Assembly (NCBI RefSeq): GCF_024662235.1
Contig: NZ_CP096276.1
Span: 3,782,001-3,846,000, forward strand
Origin: Pimelobacter simplex
GTDB lineage: Bacteria > Actinomycetota > Actinomycetes > Propionibacteriales > Nocardioidaceae
DNA length: 64,000 bases
Reading direction: 5' to 3'
Shown: piece after piece, positions 33,924-41,069 of the stretch
Position numbering within the stretch: position 1 is the stretch's first letter
Layout: each line of letters begins with the position of its first letter
Translations under genes and position numbers: made by a program
The notes under the pieces: model-generated
What the model was told of the DNA's origin: nothing
The model's input: only the letters and a program-made list of their open reading frames with translations
Database searches by the model: none

Positions 33924-35039
33924 TCAGGGCAGCCGGACCGCCACCCGCAGCCCACCCTCGGCCCGCGGCACGAGCGTCAGCGTGCCGTCGTGCGCCGCGG
34001 CGATGCTCGCGACGATGGCCAGGCCCAGGCCGCTGCCGTCGTGCGCGGCGTCCCCGGTGCGGACCCGGTCGGTGCCGCGCCGGAACGGCTCGGTCAGCGT
34101 CGCGACGAGCCCCGGGTCCAGCACCGCGCCGGTGTTCTCGACGACCAGCTCGACGCCGGCGCCGTCGCTGCGGGTGGTCACCCGGACCCAGCCGCTCGCG
34201 GGCAGGTTGTGCACGATCGCGTTGTGCACGAGGTTCGTCGTGAGCTGGAGCAGGAGCGCGGGCTCGCCCTGGACCGGCGCGAGGTCGCCGGTGGTCTCGA
34301 GGGTGACCCCGCGCTGCTCGGCAAAGGGCAGCAGCGTCTCGGTGGCCTCCTCGGCGACGAGCGAGAGGTCGACGTACTCGCGGACGAAGGAGCGCTGGTC
34401 GGCCCGGCTCAGCACCAGCAGCGCCTCGGTGAGGTGGATGGCCCGGGCGTTGACGGCGTGCAGGCTCTCGACCAGGCGGCCCAGGTCGCGGTCGGGGTCC
34501 TTGCGGGCCACCTCCAGCAGCGTCTGGGTGATCGTCAGCGGCGTGCGCAGCTCGTGCGAGGCGTTCGCGGCGAACCGGCGCTGCTCGGCGACGTGGGCGT
34601 CGAGGCGCCCGAGCATGCCGTCGAAGGCGTCGGCCAGCTCGCGGAACTCGTCGCGCCGCCCGCGCAGCCGGATCCGGTGCGCCAGCGACCCCGCCGCGGC
34701 CCGCCGGGTCGCCTCGGTGATCCGTCCGAGCGGCGCGAGCATCCGCCCGGCCAGGAACCAGCCGCCGACCAGGCCGCACAGCAGCAGGAACACCAGCACC
34801 GCGGCCGCCTTGGGCGCGAACGCCGACCACAGGTCCGAGCGCCCCGGGATGAACAGGTACGGCGAGCGCATCATGTCGTCCGTACCGCCCTCGGTCGGCA
34901 CGGTCACCGCCTGGTCGGGCACGTAGCGCAGCAGGAACAGCCAGACCACCGGGAGCAGCAGCGCCCCGGCGAGCATCAGGAAGCCGGCATAGCTGAGGGT
35001 GAGCTTGAGCCGGACGCTCATCCCCGGCGGCCTAGCCAT
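33924..35039 (-). CDS. Sensor histidine kinase (HAMP, HisKA)
   Basis: 371 residues. Two membrane helices (about residues 10-37 and 78-100) enclose a short extracytoplasmic loop, followed by HAMP, the H box FAANASHELRTPLTITQTLL (His near residue 168) and a HATPase domain. The ATPase N box is NLVHNAIVHNLP and the G2 box GSGLGLAIVASIAAAH. Its start overlaps the response regulator stop by 8 bp. It probably controls envelope functions, given the D-Ala-D-Ala carboxypeptidase on the other side of the regulator promoter. Confidence 0.92.
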   Translation of the reverse strand: MARPPGMSVRLKLTLSYAGFLMLAGALLLPVVWLFLLRYVPDQAVTVPTEGGTDDMMRSPYLFIPGRSDLWSAFAPKAAAVLVFLLLCGLVGGWFLAGRMLAPLGRITEATRRAAAGSLAHRIRLRGRRDEFRELADAFDGMLGRLDAHVAEQRRFAANASHELRTPLTITQTLLEVARKDPDRDLGRLVESLHAVNARAIHLTEALLVLSRADQRSFVREYVDLSLVAEEATETLLPFAEQRGVTLETTGDLAPVQGEPALLLQLTTNLVHNAIVHNLPASGWVRVTTRSDGAGVELVVENTGAVLDPGLVATLTEPFRRGTDRVRTGDAAHDGSGLGLAIVASIAAAHDGTLTLVPRAEGGLRVAVRLP

Positions 35040-35697
35040 CCGCGGCGATCCGGTAGCCGACGCCCGCCACGGTGGCGATCACCCACGGCTCCCCCAGCCG
35101 CTTGCGCAGCGCCGAGACGGTGATCCGGACGGCGTTGGTGAACGGGTCGGCGTTCTCGTCCCAGGCCCGCTCCAGCAGCTCCTCGGCGCTCACCACGCCG
35201 CCGTCGGCGGCGACGAGGACCTCGAGGACGGCGAACTGCTTGCGGGTCAGCGCGACGTATCGCCCGTCGCGGTAGACCTCGCGGCGGAACGGGTCCAGCC
35301 GCACCCCGGCGATCTCGCGCACCGGTGGGCGGTGGTGGGCGCGGCGCCGGTCGAGCGCGCGCAGCCGCAGCACCAGCTCGCGCAGCTGGAACGGCTTGGT
35401 GAGGTAGTCGTCGGCGCCGAGCTCGAAGCCGGACTCCTTGTCGTCGAGCCGGTCGGCCGCGGTGAGCATGAGGATCGGCATCCCGCTGCCGGAGGCCACG
35501 ATCCGCCGGGCGATCTCGTCGCCGTCCGGACCGGGTACGTCGCGGTCGAGCACCGCGATGTCGTAGGTGTTGACGCTCAGCATCTCGAGCGCGGTGTCGC
35601 CGTCCCCGGCGATGTCGGCCGCGATCGCCTCGAGGCGCAGTCCGTCCCGGACGGCCTCGGCCAGAAGAGGCTCGTCCTCGACGATCAGCACCCGCAC
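35032..35697 (-). CDS. OmpR/PhoB-family response regulator
   Basis: 221 residues. The receiver domain has VRVLIVEDEPLLAEAV, the phosphoacceptor in DIAVLDRDVPGPDGDE and the switch Lys in YLTKPFQLREL. The C-terminal winged helix includes VALTRKQFAVLEVLVAADGGVVSAEELLERAWDE and VRITVSALRKRLGEP. GTG 35697 lies 7 nt after the TAGCAT -10 box. Direct CATATCG repeats 11 bp apart upstream (35721-35738) are candidate autoregulatory sites shared with the divergent carboxypeptidase gene. Confidence 0.93.
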   Translation of the reverse strand: MRVLIVEDEPLLAEAVRDGLRLEAIAADIAGDGDTALEMLSVNTYDIAVLDRDVPGPDGDEIARRIVASGSGMPILMLTAADRLDDKESGFELGADDYLTKPFQLRELVLRLRALDRRRAHHRPPVREIAGVRLDPFRREVYRDGRYVALTRKQFAVLEVLVAADGGVVSAEELLERAWDENADPFTNAVRITVSALRKRLGEPWVIATVAGVGYRIAADG

Positions 35698-35704
35698 CTC
35701 GCCG

Positions 35705-35710
35705 ATGCTA
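35705..35710 (-). promoter_or_regulatory. -10 box (TAGCAT), leaderless response regulator
   Basis: TAGCAT on the minus strand lies 7 nt before GTG 35697. Confidence 0.55.
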
Positions 35711-35720
35711 CGAGCCCCCG

Positions 35721-35749
35721 CATATCGCGGGCATATCGAAAATCCGATA
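35721..35749. promoter_or_regulatory. CATATCG direct repeats, candidate OmpR-type box
   Basis: CATATCG occurs at 35721-35727 and 35732-35738, an 11-bp period typical of OmpR/PhoB-family sites. TATCG-N6-CGATA (35734-35749) adds an inverted component. It lies between the divergent response regulator and carboxypeptidase genes. Confidence 0.5.
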
Positions 35750-35785
35750 CGGCCTGGCAACGGCGTCCTGCCTTGACTCCTCGTC

Positions 35786-36355
35786 ATGACCTCCTTCCCC
35801 TCCCCCCGCTCCGCCTTCCTCCTCCTCGTCGTGGTCGTGCTGCTCGGCGCCGTCGGCTACCGCTCGCTCACCTCGTCCTCCTCGTCGGCGGCCGACGCAG
35901 CGCCGGTCGGCGACGGCCGGCTCCCCGAGGGCACCTCGGTGTACGACGAGGACCACGCCGGCATCACCGAGCTCGACCCGGACCTGCTGCGCGCCCTGCG
36001 CCGGGCCGCGACCGACGCGGCCGGCGACGACGTCGACATCGTGGTCAACAGCGGCTGGCGCTCGCCGTCGTACCAGAAGCGGCTGCTGGACGAGGCCGTC
36101 ACCAAGTACGGCTCCCGCGCCGAGGCGGCCCGCTGGGTCGCCACCCCCCAGGCCTCCCCCCACGTGGCCGGCGACGCCGTCGACGTCGGCCCCACCGCCG
36201 CGACCACCTGGCTCGCCACGAACGGCGCGCGCTACGGGCTGTGCCGGATCTACGACAACGAGCCCTGGCACTACGAGCTGCGCCCCGAGGCGACCGATCA
36301 GGGCTGCCCGCCTCGCTACCCTGACCCCACCCACGACCCGCGCACGCAGCGGTGA
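35786..36355 (+). CDS. M15 family D-alanyl-D-alanine carboxypeptidase (VanY/DdcY-like)
   Basis: 189 residues. The N-terminal anchor SAFLLLVVVVLLGAVGYRSL (residues 9-28) is followed by a Ser-rich linker and the zinc peptidase domain with VVNSGWRSPSYQKRLL, SPHVAGDAVDVG (SxHxxGxAxD) and NEPWHYELRP (ExxWH). It trims the terminal D-Ala of peptidoglycan stem peptides outside the membrane. It is divergent from an OmpR-type two-component pair, a VanRS-VanY-like arrangement. There are no vanHAX genes, so resistance is not implied. Confidence 0.9.
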   Translation: MTSFPSPRSAFLLLVVVVLLGAVGYRSLTSSSSSAADAAPVGDGRLPEGTSVYDEDHAGITELDPDLLRALRRAATDAAGDDVDIVVNSGWRSPSYQKRLLDEAVTKYGSRAEAARWVATPQASPHVAGDAVDVGPTAATTWLATNGARYGLCRIYDNEPWHYELRPEATDQGCPPRYPDPTHDPRTQR

Positions 36356-36418
36356 ACCCGCCTCGCCGCCTCGCCGCCCACCGCGAGGAGCAGGTGTGGC
36401 CCGCACGCCCGGTACGAC

Positions 36419-36434
36419 CTGGACGCCGGTCCAG
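36419..36434. terminator. Small hairpin between convergent genes
   Basis: CTGGAC (36419-36424), loop GCCG, then GTCCAG (36429-36434). It lies between the carboxypeptidase and IspD-like stops. There is no T-run; possibly a weak bidirectional terminator. Confidence 0.3.
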
Positions 36435-36440
36435 GACTGC

Positions 36441-37055
36441 TCAGCGCGGGTCGGTGAGCGCCTCAAGCACCTGCAGGTCGGCGTCCGAGCCGATCCGGCG
36501 GGCCGCCGGCGGTGCGTCGACCAGGACGACGCGCGCGGCGCCGTACCGGTCCCGGAGCGCGGCGACGAGCGCCACGAAGTCCGTCGTGGGCAGCCGGGCG
36601 TCCGGTCCGCCCAGGAGGTCGGCGACCACCGAGGTGGGCAGCACGATCGGGGAGCAGACCGCGACCAGGGCGTCCCGGTCGACGTGCGCACCGAGCGTCT
36701 CGCCGCCGTCGGGCGCCGGGTGCGCCTCCTTGACCGTGTCGGTCACCGGGCGGACGCCGACGACCACGACGTCGGCCACCTCGGCCCGCTCGGCGCAGGC
36801 GCGCAGGAAGTCCGGGGGCGTCATCGGGCACAGCGGGTCGTGCAGGAGCAGCGGCTCCTCGCGCTCGACCAGCGCCTCCCAGGGCACGGTCTGGTCCAGC
36901 AGGTCCACCCCCGCCTCGCCCGCCGCCCAGGCCGCCGCGGCGACCAGCGACTCACCGTGGATCAACCGGAAGGGGAGGGCGCCACGGCCCTCCTCGAGCA
37001 CGATCCCGGCGACCGGGGCCGAAATGTCGACGACGTCATACGGATGCGGGTTCAT
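36441..37055 (-). CDS. IspD-like cytidylyltransferase-fold protein, degenerate paralogue
   Basis: 204 residues. EEPLLLHDPLCPMTPPDFLRAC parallels the HDAARPLxP segment of IspD, VGVRPVTDTVKEAHPA parallels the IspD PVTDTIK loop, and the C-terminus keeps the same fold order. The N-terminal CTP loop (LAAGxGxR...K) is missing: the protein begins MNPHPYDVVDISAPVAGIV. Catalysis as IspD is therefore unlikely. It sits directly downstream of carD, the position of ispD in Mycobacterium. Its start codon is enclosed in a long hairpin (37030-37077). Confidence 0.72.
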   Translation of the reverse strand: MNPHPYDVVDISAPVAGIVLEEGRGALPFRLIHGESLVAAAAWAAGEAGVDLLDQTVPWEALVEREEPLLLHDPLCPMTPPDFLRACAERAEVADVVVVGVRPVTDTVKEAHPAPDGGETLGAHVDRDALVAVCSPIVLPTSVVADLLGGPDARLPTTDFVALVAALRDRYGAARVVLVDAPPAARRIGSDADLQVLEALTDPR

Positions 37056-37077
37056 CGAACCCACCGTATGACGTCGT
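37030..37077 (-). promoter_or_regulatory. Long hairpin enclosing the IspD-like start codon
   Basis: ACGACGTCATACGG (37030-37043) pairs perfectly with 37064-37077. Inside it GGGTTC (37048-37053) pairs with GAACCC (37057-37062). In mRNA sense the start codon (37055-37053) sits at the tip and the preceding G-rich stretch is in the stem. This predicts translational control or protection of the carD-linked transcript. Confidence 0.7.
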
Positions 37078-37107
37078 CGTCGTGCAGCTGAAGGCTGCCT
37101 CAGTGGC

Positions 37108-37593
37108 TCAGGAGGCGAGCACCTCGTCGAGGATGGTCTCGGCCTTGTCCTCGTTGGTGTTCTCGCAGAGCGCGAGCTCGGAGACCAGGATCTGACGAGC
37201 CTTGGCGAGCATCCGCTTCTCGCCTGCCGACAGACCGCGGTCACGCTCGCGGCGCCACAGGTCGCGGACGACCTCGGCCACCTTCATGACGTCGCCACTG
37301 TGGAGCTTCTCGAGGTTCGCCTTGTAGCGCCTCGACCAGTTGGTCGGCTCCTCGACGTGCTCCGCGCGGAGCACCCCGAAGACCCTGTCCAGCCCGTCCT
37401 TGTCCACGACATCCCGAACACCCACGAGATCGAGGTTGTCAGCCGGAACGCGGACCACGAGGTCCTGCTGGGCGACAATCCGAAGCACGAGGTACTGCCG
37501 TTCCTGGCCCTTGATCGTCCGCATCTCGATGTTCTCGATGACAGCGGCCCCGTGATTGGGGTAGACGACCGTTTCGCCGACGGTGAAAGTCAT
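37108..37593 (-). CDS. carD: CarD family RNA polymerase-binding transcription factor
   Basis: 161 residues. The N-terminal RNA-polymerase-interacting Tudor-like domain reads [23 protein letters not shown]...[22 protein letters not shown]. The C-terminal helical DNA-binding domain includes [23 protein letters not shown], with the conserved Trp that wedges the -10 upstream edge, and [19 protein letters not shown]. It stabilises open complexes at rRNA and many other promoters. A TAAGAT -10 box and GGAAGGGG leader lie upstream. Confidence 0.97.
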   Translation of the reverse strand: MTFTVGETVVYPNHGAAVIENIEMRTIKGQERQYLVLRIVAQQDLVVRVPADNLDLVGVRDVVDKDGLDRVFGVLRAEHVEEPTNWSRRYKANLEKLHSGDVMKVAEVVRDLWRRERDRGLSAGEKRMLAKARQILVSELALCENTNEDKAETILDEVLAS

Positions 37594-37631
37594 ATGAGCA
37601 AAACCCCTTCCTAGGGTGACCTATCTTACCA

Positions 37632-37637
37632 CGTCAT
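37632..37637 (-). promoter_or_regulatory. -10 box (TAAGAT) of carD
   Basis: TAAGAT on the minus strand lies about 38 nt before the carD ATG, giving a short leader with a GGAAGGGG ribosome site. I cannot identify a convincing -35. Confidence 0.4.
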
Positions 37638-37832
37638 CAAGGACTCTCCGAATGCGTTTGCGCAGGTCAGGGGCGCTATCCGCGGCTTGACAAGCACGCA
37701 GACCTATGGTCCGTCCGGCCCCGGCAACGGGTCTCGTGCATCCCCTGGGGCACGTGGGGCAGATCACCAGGCACCCGTGGTCAGCAGCCGCGCCGATCGG
37801 CGGGCTCGCCCCCGCGCACGGCTCGCGTGGTC

Positions 37833-37838
37833 AATACT
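37833..37838 (+). promoter_or_regulatory. -10-like box (AATACT), leaderless UbiA-family gene
   Basis: AATACT lies 6 nt before ATG 37845. The rest of the 37594-37844 gap holds the carD promoter and nothing else I recognise. Confidence 0.4.
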
Positions 37839-37844
37839 GCCGCC

Positions 37845-38876
37845 ATGGCAAAGATGCAGCGCTGGCGACGCGGCCGCTCTGCCGGGGAGGACACGACCGT
37901 CCTGGACAGCGACCTCGCCGAGGCGCTGGACACCGACCAGGTCACGGACTCCCCGGACGCAGCGGCGGCCGACGACGACGTCGCCGAGCTCCCCCCGGCA
38001 CCCGCGCCCGAGACCGACGAGTCCGACGAGCCGGAGCTCGACGAGCCCGAGGACGAGCCCGAGCCCGAGGACGAGCCCGAGGACGACCTCGAGGTCGAGC
38101 CCACCCACCCCCCGCTCCCCCACGTCCCCGAGGACACCGGCCTGGCCGGGCGCCTGCTCGGCGGACGCCGCCCGGCCGACGTCCTGGCGATCCAGCTGCT
38201 CCAGGCCGCCCACGCCAAGCAGGCGATCACCACCGCGCTCGCGATGGGCGTCGTCGCGGCGGTCACCGGCCGTCCGGCCCGCGAGGCCGGCGTCGTGGTG
38301 CTGACCGTCCTGGTCGGCCAGACCATGCTCGGCTGGCACAACGACATCGTCGACCGCCAGCGCGACCAGGCGCACGGCCTGACCGGCAAGCCGGTCGCGA
38401 TGGGCCGCCTCGCGGTGGGCACGGTCTGGTACGCCATCGCCGTCGGCTTCCTCCTGGTGCTGCCGCTGTCGTGGACCACCGGCATCCGGGCCGGGTGCCT
38501 CTACCTGGCCTCGATCGCGATCGGCATGCTCGGCAACGTCGTGCTGCGCACCGGCTTCTTCTCGTGGTGGTCGTGGGCGGCGTCGTTCGCGCTGCTCCCC
38601 GCCTACCTCTCGTACGGCGGCTGGGGCGGCCAGGCCCAGGGCCACGCCCCCGAGCCGGCCATCGTCGCGCTCGCGGCGCTGCTCGGTGTCGGCGTCCACT
38701 TCATGCGGGCCGTGTGGGGTCTGGTCGCCGACCACGAGGACGGCTGGACCTACCTGCCGCTCAAGCTCGGGCTCAAGCTGGGCGCGACCCGGCTCCTGGC
38801 GCTCTCGACCGTGTTCACCGTGGGGGTCGGGATCGCGCTGGTCGTGGTCGGCACCCAGGTCGGCCTCAGCCGCTGA
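37845..38876 (+). CDS. UbiA family prenyltransferase
   Basis: 343 residues. Residues 1-85 are a very acidic, Pro-rich tail with Glu-Pro-Glu-Asp repeats. Eight or so membrane helices follow. The first Asp-rich motif is MLGWHNDIVDRQRDQAHGLTGKPVA (NDxxDxxxD, near residue 170) and a second acidic region is GLVADHEDGWTYLP. UbiA enzymes transfer a prenyl group to an aromatic or sugar acceptor; the acceptor cannot be deduced. ATG 37845 is preferred over GTG 37827 because of the -10 spacing. The acidic N-terminus is unusual for the family. Confidence 0.85.
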   Translation: MAKMQRWRRGRSAGEDTTVLDSDLAEALDTDQVTDSPDAAAADDDVAELPPAPAPETDESDEPELDEPEDEPEPEDEPEDDLEVEPTHPPLPHVPEDTGLAGRLLGGRRPADVLAIQLLQAAHAKQAITTALAMGVVAAVTGRPAREAGVVVLTVLVGQTMLGWHNDIVDRQRDQAHGLTGKPVAMGRLAVGTVWYAIAVGFLLVLPLSWTTGIRAGCLYLASIAIGMLGNVVLRTGFFSWWSWAASFALLPAYLSYGGWGGQAQGHAPEPAIVALAALLGVGVHFMRAVWGLVADHEDGWTYLPLKLGLKLGATRLLALSTVFTVGVGIALVVVGTQVGLSR

Positions 38877-38932
38877 CCCGGGACCGAGCGACCGGGACCG
38901 AGCCACCTCGTCTCCCCGTCATCCCCGACCGC

Positions 38933-38938
38933 TAGAGT
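38933..38938 (+). promoter_or_regulatory. -10 box (TAGAGT) upstream of the lpqE-like/gpmA operon
   Basis: TAGAGT lies about 80 nt before ATG 39018, which has its own GGAGG site. It is a candidate promoter of the lipoprotein-gpmA transcript. Confidence 0.35.
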
Positions 38939-39017
38939 GAGGCCCGCTCGCTCGACCCTGCGCCCCGCGCGCGTCGTCCGCGCGCACCGATCAACCCTGA
39001 CCCGGAGGCCTGCCGAC

Positions 39018-39650
39018 ATGCCCCTCAAGCGCCCGACCGCGATCGCCGGACTGCTGCTGGCACTCGTGCCCGCCGCCGCGACGCTCTCGTCCTGCGGCTT
39101 CGACTACCCCACCGACCGGGTCAACACGATCGCCGCGGGCGTCAACAACCGCGAGGGTGACGTCAAGGCGCTCGGCATCCGGGTGCTCGCGAGCGCCAAG
39201 GGCGAGGGCCGGCTCATCGGCGCCCTGGTCAACAACGGCACCGAGGACGCCTCGCTCTCCGGCGTCAGCGCGCCCGGCGGTGGCATCACCGCCGCCGAGT
39301 TCGAGCCGATCGAGGTGGCCCCCAACGGGACGGTCAACCTGTCGACCTTCGAGGAGCACGTCGACCTCACCGGTGACTTCACCGCGGGCAACGTGATCAC
39401 GCTCGAGTTCAGCTTCAGCAACGGCCAGTCCTTCAGCCTCGACGTCCCGGTCGTGAAGCGCTGCTTCCAGTACACCGAGATCCCGACCGAGGCCGCCTCC
39501 TCCAGCCACACCGACAAGGGCGCCAAGGGCGAGGACGGTGCCGCGGCCGACGCGGCCGCCGACGAGGAGGGTGGCCACGACGGGGCCACCGACCCGAACT
39601 TCACCTGCGCCGACGAGATCCCCAGCCCCGGTGGCGGCGAGGCGCACTGA
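39018..39650 (+). CDS. LpqE-like lipoprotein
   Basis: 210 residues. The lipoprotein signal peptide ends in the lipobox LSSC (Cys near residue 26), followed by a beta-sandwich domain ([26 protein letters not shown]...[18 protein letters not shown]) and an Ala/Asp/Gly-rich C-terminus with a CxxEIPSP end. The sequence pattern and location near carD fit mycobacterial LpqE, which lies next to carD. The function is not established; the fold resembles periplasmic copper chaperones, but no metal site is obvious. ATG 39018 has GGAGG 9 nt upstream. It overlaps gpmA by 1 bp. Confidence 0.78.
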   Translation: MPLKRPTAIAGLLLALVPAAATLSSCGFDYPTDRVNTIAAGVNNREGDVKALGIRVLASAKGEGRLIGALVNNGTEDASLSGVSAPGGGITAAEFEPIEVAPNGTVNLSTFEEHVDLTGDFTAGNVITLEFSFSNGQSFSLDVPVVKRCFQYTEIPTEAASSSHTDKGAKGEDGAAADAAADEEGGHDGATDPNFTCADEIPSPGGGEAH

Positions 39651-40396
39651 TGACCTTCACCCTGGTCCTGCTCCGCCACGGCGAGAGCGAGTGGAACGCC
39701 AAGAACCTCTTCACCGGCTGGGTCGACGTGGCCCTGACCGAGAAGGGCCGGGGCGAGGCGGTCCGCGGGGGCGACCTCCTCAAGGAGGCCGGCATCCTGC
39801 CCGACGTCGTGCACACCTCGCTCCAGCGCCGCGCGATCAACACGGCCGCGCTGGCGCTCGACGCCGCCGACCGGCACTGGATCCCGGTCCGCCGCTCCTG
39901 GCGCCTCAACGAGCGCCACTACGGCGCCCTGCAGGGCAAGGACAAGAAGTCCATCAAGGACGAGTACGGCGAGGAGCAGTTCATGCTCTGGCGCCGCTCC
40001 TTCGACACCCCGCCGCCGCCGCTGGCCGACGACGACGAGTACTCCCAGTCCGGTGACCCCCGCTACGCCGACCTCGGCGACGAGCTGCCCCGCGCCGAGG
40101 CGCTCAAGCAGGTCATCGACCGGCTGCTGCCCTACTGGGACGCCGGGATCGTGCCGGACCTGCGCGCCGGGCACACCGTGCTCGTCGCCGCCCACGGCAA
40201 CAGCCTGCGCGCGATCGTCAAGCACCTCGACCAGGTCAGCGACACCGACATCGCCGGGCTCAACATCCCCACCGGCATGCCGCTGGTCTACGAGCTCGAC
40301 GAGGACACCCTCGCGCCGACCGTCCCGGGCGGGCGCTACCTCGACCCCGAGGCCGCTGCCGCGGCCGCGGCGGCCGTGGCCAACCAGGGTCGCTGA
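39650..40396 (+). CDS. gpmA: 2,3-bisphosphoglycerate-dependent phosphoglycerate mutase
   Basis: 248 residues. [23 protein letters not shown] contains the phosphohistidine (RHG), [19 protein letters not shown] the substrate-binding region, and [18 protein letters not shown] the second catalytic His. It interconverts 3- and 2-phosphoglycerate in glycolysis. It is coupled to the lipoprotein by TGATG. In Mycobacterium gpm1 lies just before senX3-regX3; here a TetR/MFS pair and phoU intervene. The Ala-rich C-terminal tail is normal for actinobacteria. Confidence 0.97.
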   Translation: MTFTLVLLRHGESEWNAKNLFTGWVDVALTEKGRGEAVRGGDLLKEAGILPDVVHTSLQRRAINTAALALDAADRHWIPVRRSWRLNERHYGALQGKDKKSIKDEYGEEQFMLWRRSFDTPPPPLADDDEYSQSGDPRYADLGDELPRAEALKQVIDRLLPYWDAGIVPDLRAGHTVLVAAHGNSLRAIVKHLDQVSDTDIAGLNIPTGMPLVYELDEDTLAPTVPGGRYLDPEAAAAAAAAVANQGR

Positions 40397-40399
40397 GCC

Positions 40400-40954
40400 T
40401 CAGCCGGCCAGTACGCCGTCGGCGACGACGACGAGCATCGAGCGGGCCGCCTCGGCGCCCAGCTCGCTGTTGTCGACGACCGCGGCGACCCCGCCGACCA
40501 GGCGGCACAGCTGCATCGCGTCGACGCTGCCGCGCAGCGCGCCCTCGCCGGCCAGCGCGTCGACGACCCGCTGGTTGGCGTTGAGGTAGGTACGGCACTT
40601 CGCCGCGAAGGGTGAGTCGTCGTCCCCCATCGCGCTGGTGATCCGCCAGGCCGCGCCCTTGTGCCGGGTCAGGAAGTCGACGTACGCCTCGAACCAGGCG
40701 AGCAGCCGCTCGCGGGGGCTGCCCTCGCCCGCCAGCGCCTTGTCGGCGGCGGCGTTGACCGTCTCGACCCAGGCCTGGATGGCAGCGTCGTAGAGCGCCT
40801 CCTTGGTCGGGAAGTGCCGGTAGAGGGTGCCGACGCCCACGCCGGCGGTCTTGGCGACCTCGTCCATCGAGACGGCGTCGTAGCCCTTCTCGCGGAACAG
40901 CTGACGGGCGATGTCCGCGATGCGCTCACGGTTGCGGACGGCATCGGCGCGCAC
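40400..40954 (-). CDS. TetR family transcriptional regulator
   Basis: 184 residues. The helix-turn-helix is RNRERIADIARQLFREKGYDAVSMDEVAKTAGVGVGTLYRHFPTKEAL, as in efflux repressors. GTG 40954 has AAGG 8 nt upstream; GTG 40963 is an alternative. It is divergent from a drug-efflux-type MFS gene, with two identical-spacing CGGAG-N5-CTCCG palindromes between them. It is probably that pump's repressor, relieved by a toxic ligand. Confidence 0.92.
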   Translation of the reverse strand: MRADAVRNRERIADIARQLFREKGYDAVSMDEVAKTAGVGVGTLYRHFPTKEALYDAAIQAWVETVNAAADKALAGEGSPRERLLAWFEAYVDFLTRHKGAAWRITSAMGDDDSPFAAKCRTYLNANQRVVDALAGEGALRGSVDAMQLCRLVGGVAAVVDNSELGAEAARSMLVVVADGVLAG

Positions 40955-40979
40955 GTGGATCACCTTTTCCCTTGCTAAA

Positions 40980-41026
40980 CGGAGACACCCTCCGTATCGT
41001 GGAGGACTAACCGGAGTCATCCTCCG
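40980..41026. promoter_or_regulatory. Paired palindromic operators CGGAG-N5-CTCCG
   Basis: CGGAGACACCCTCCG (40980-40994) and CGGAGTCATCCTCCG (41012-41026) are perfect 5-bp-arm palindromes. Their centres are 32 bp apart, about three helical turns, and both follow TAA(A/C). They fill the TetR/MFS divergent promoter. Confidence 0.75.
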
Positions 41027-41069
41027 CTAAGAGTACCTCGGCCACCCCGGCCAGAACAGGACACCACCC

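Noticed and set aside
35786..36355. Vancomycin resistance gene vanY
   Set aside because: The M15 carboxypeptidase is common in actinobacteria and there is no vanH, vanA or vanX nearby; annotated only as D-Ala-D-Ala carboxypeptidase.
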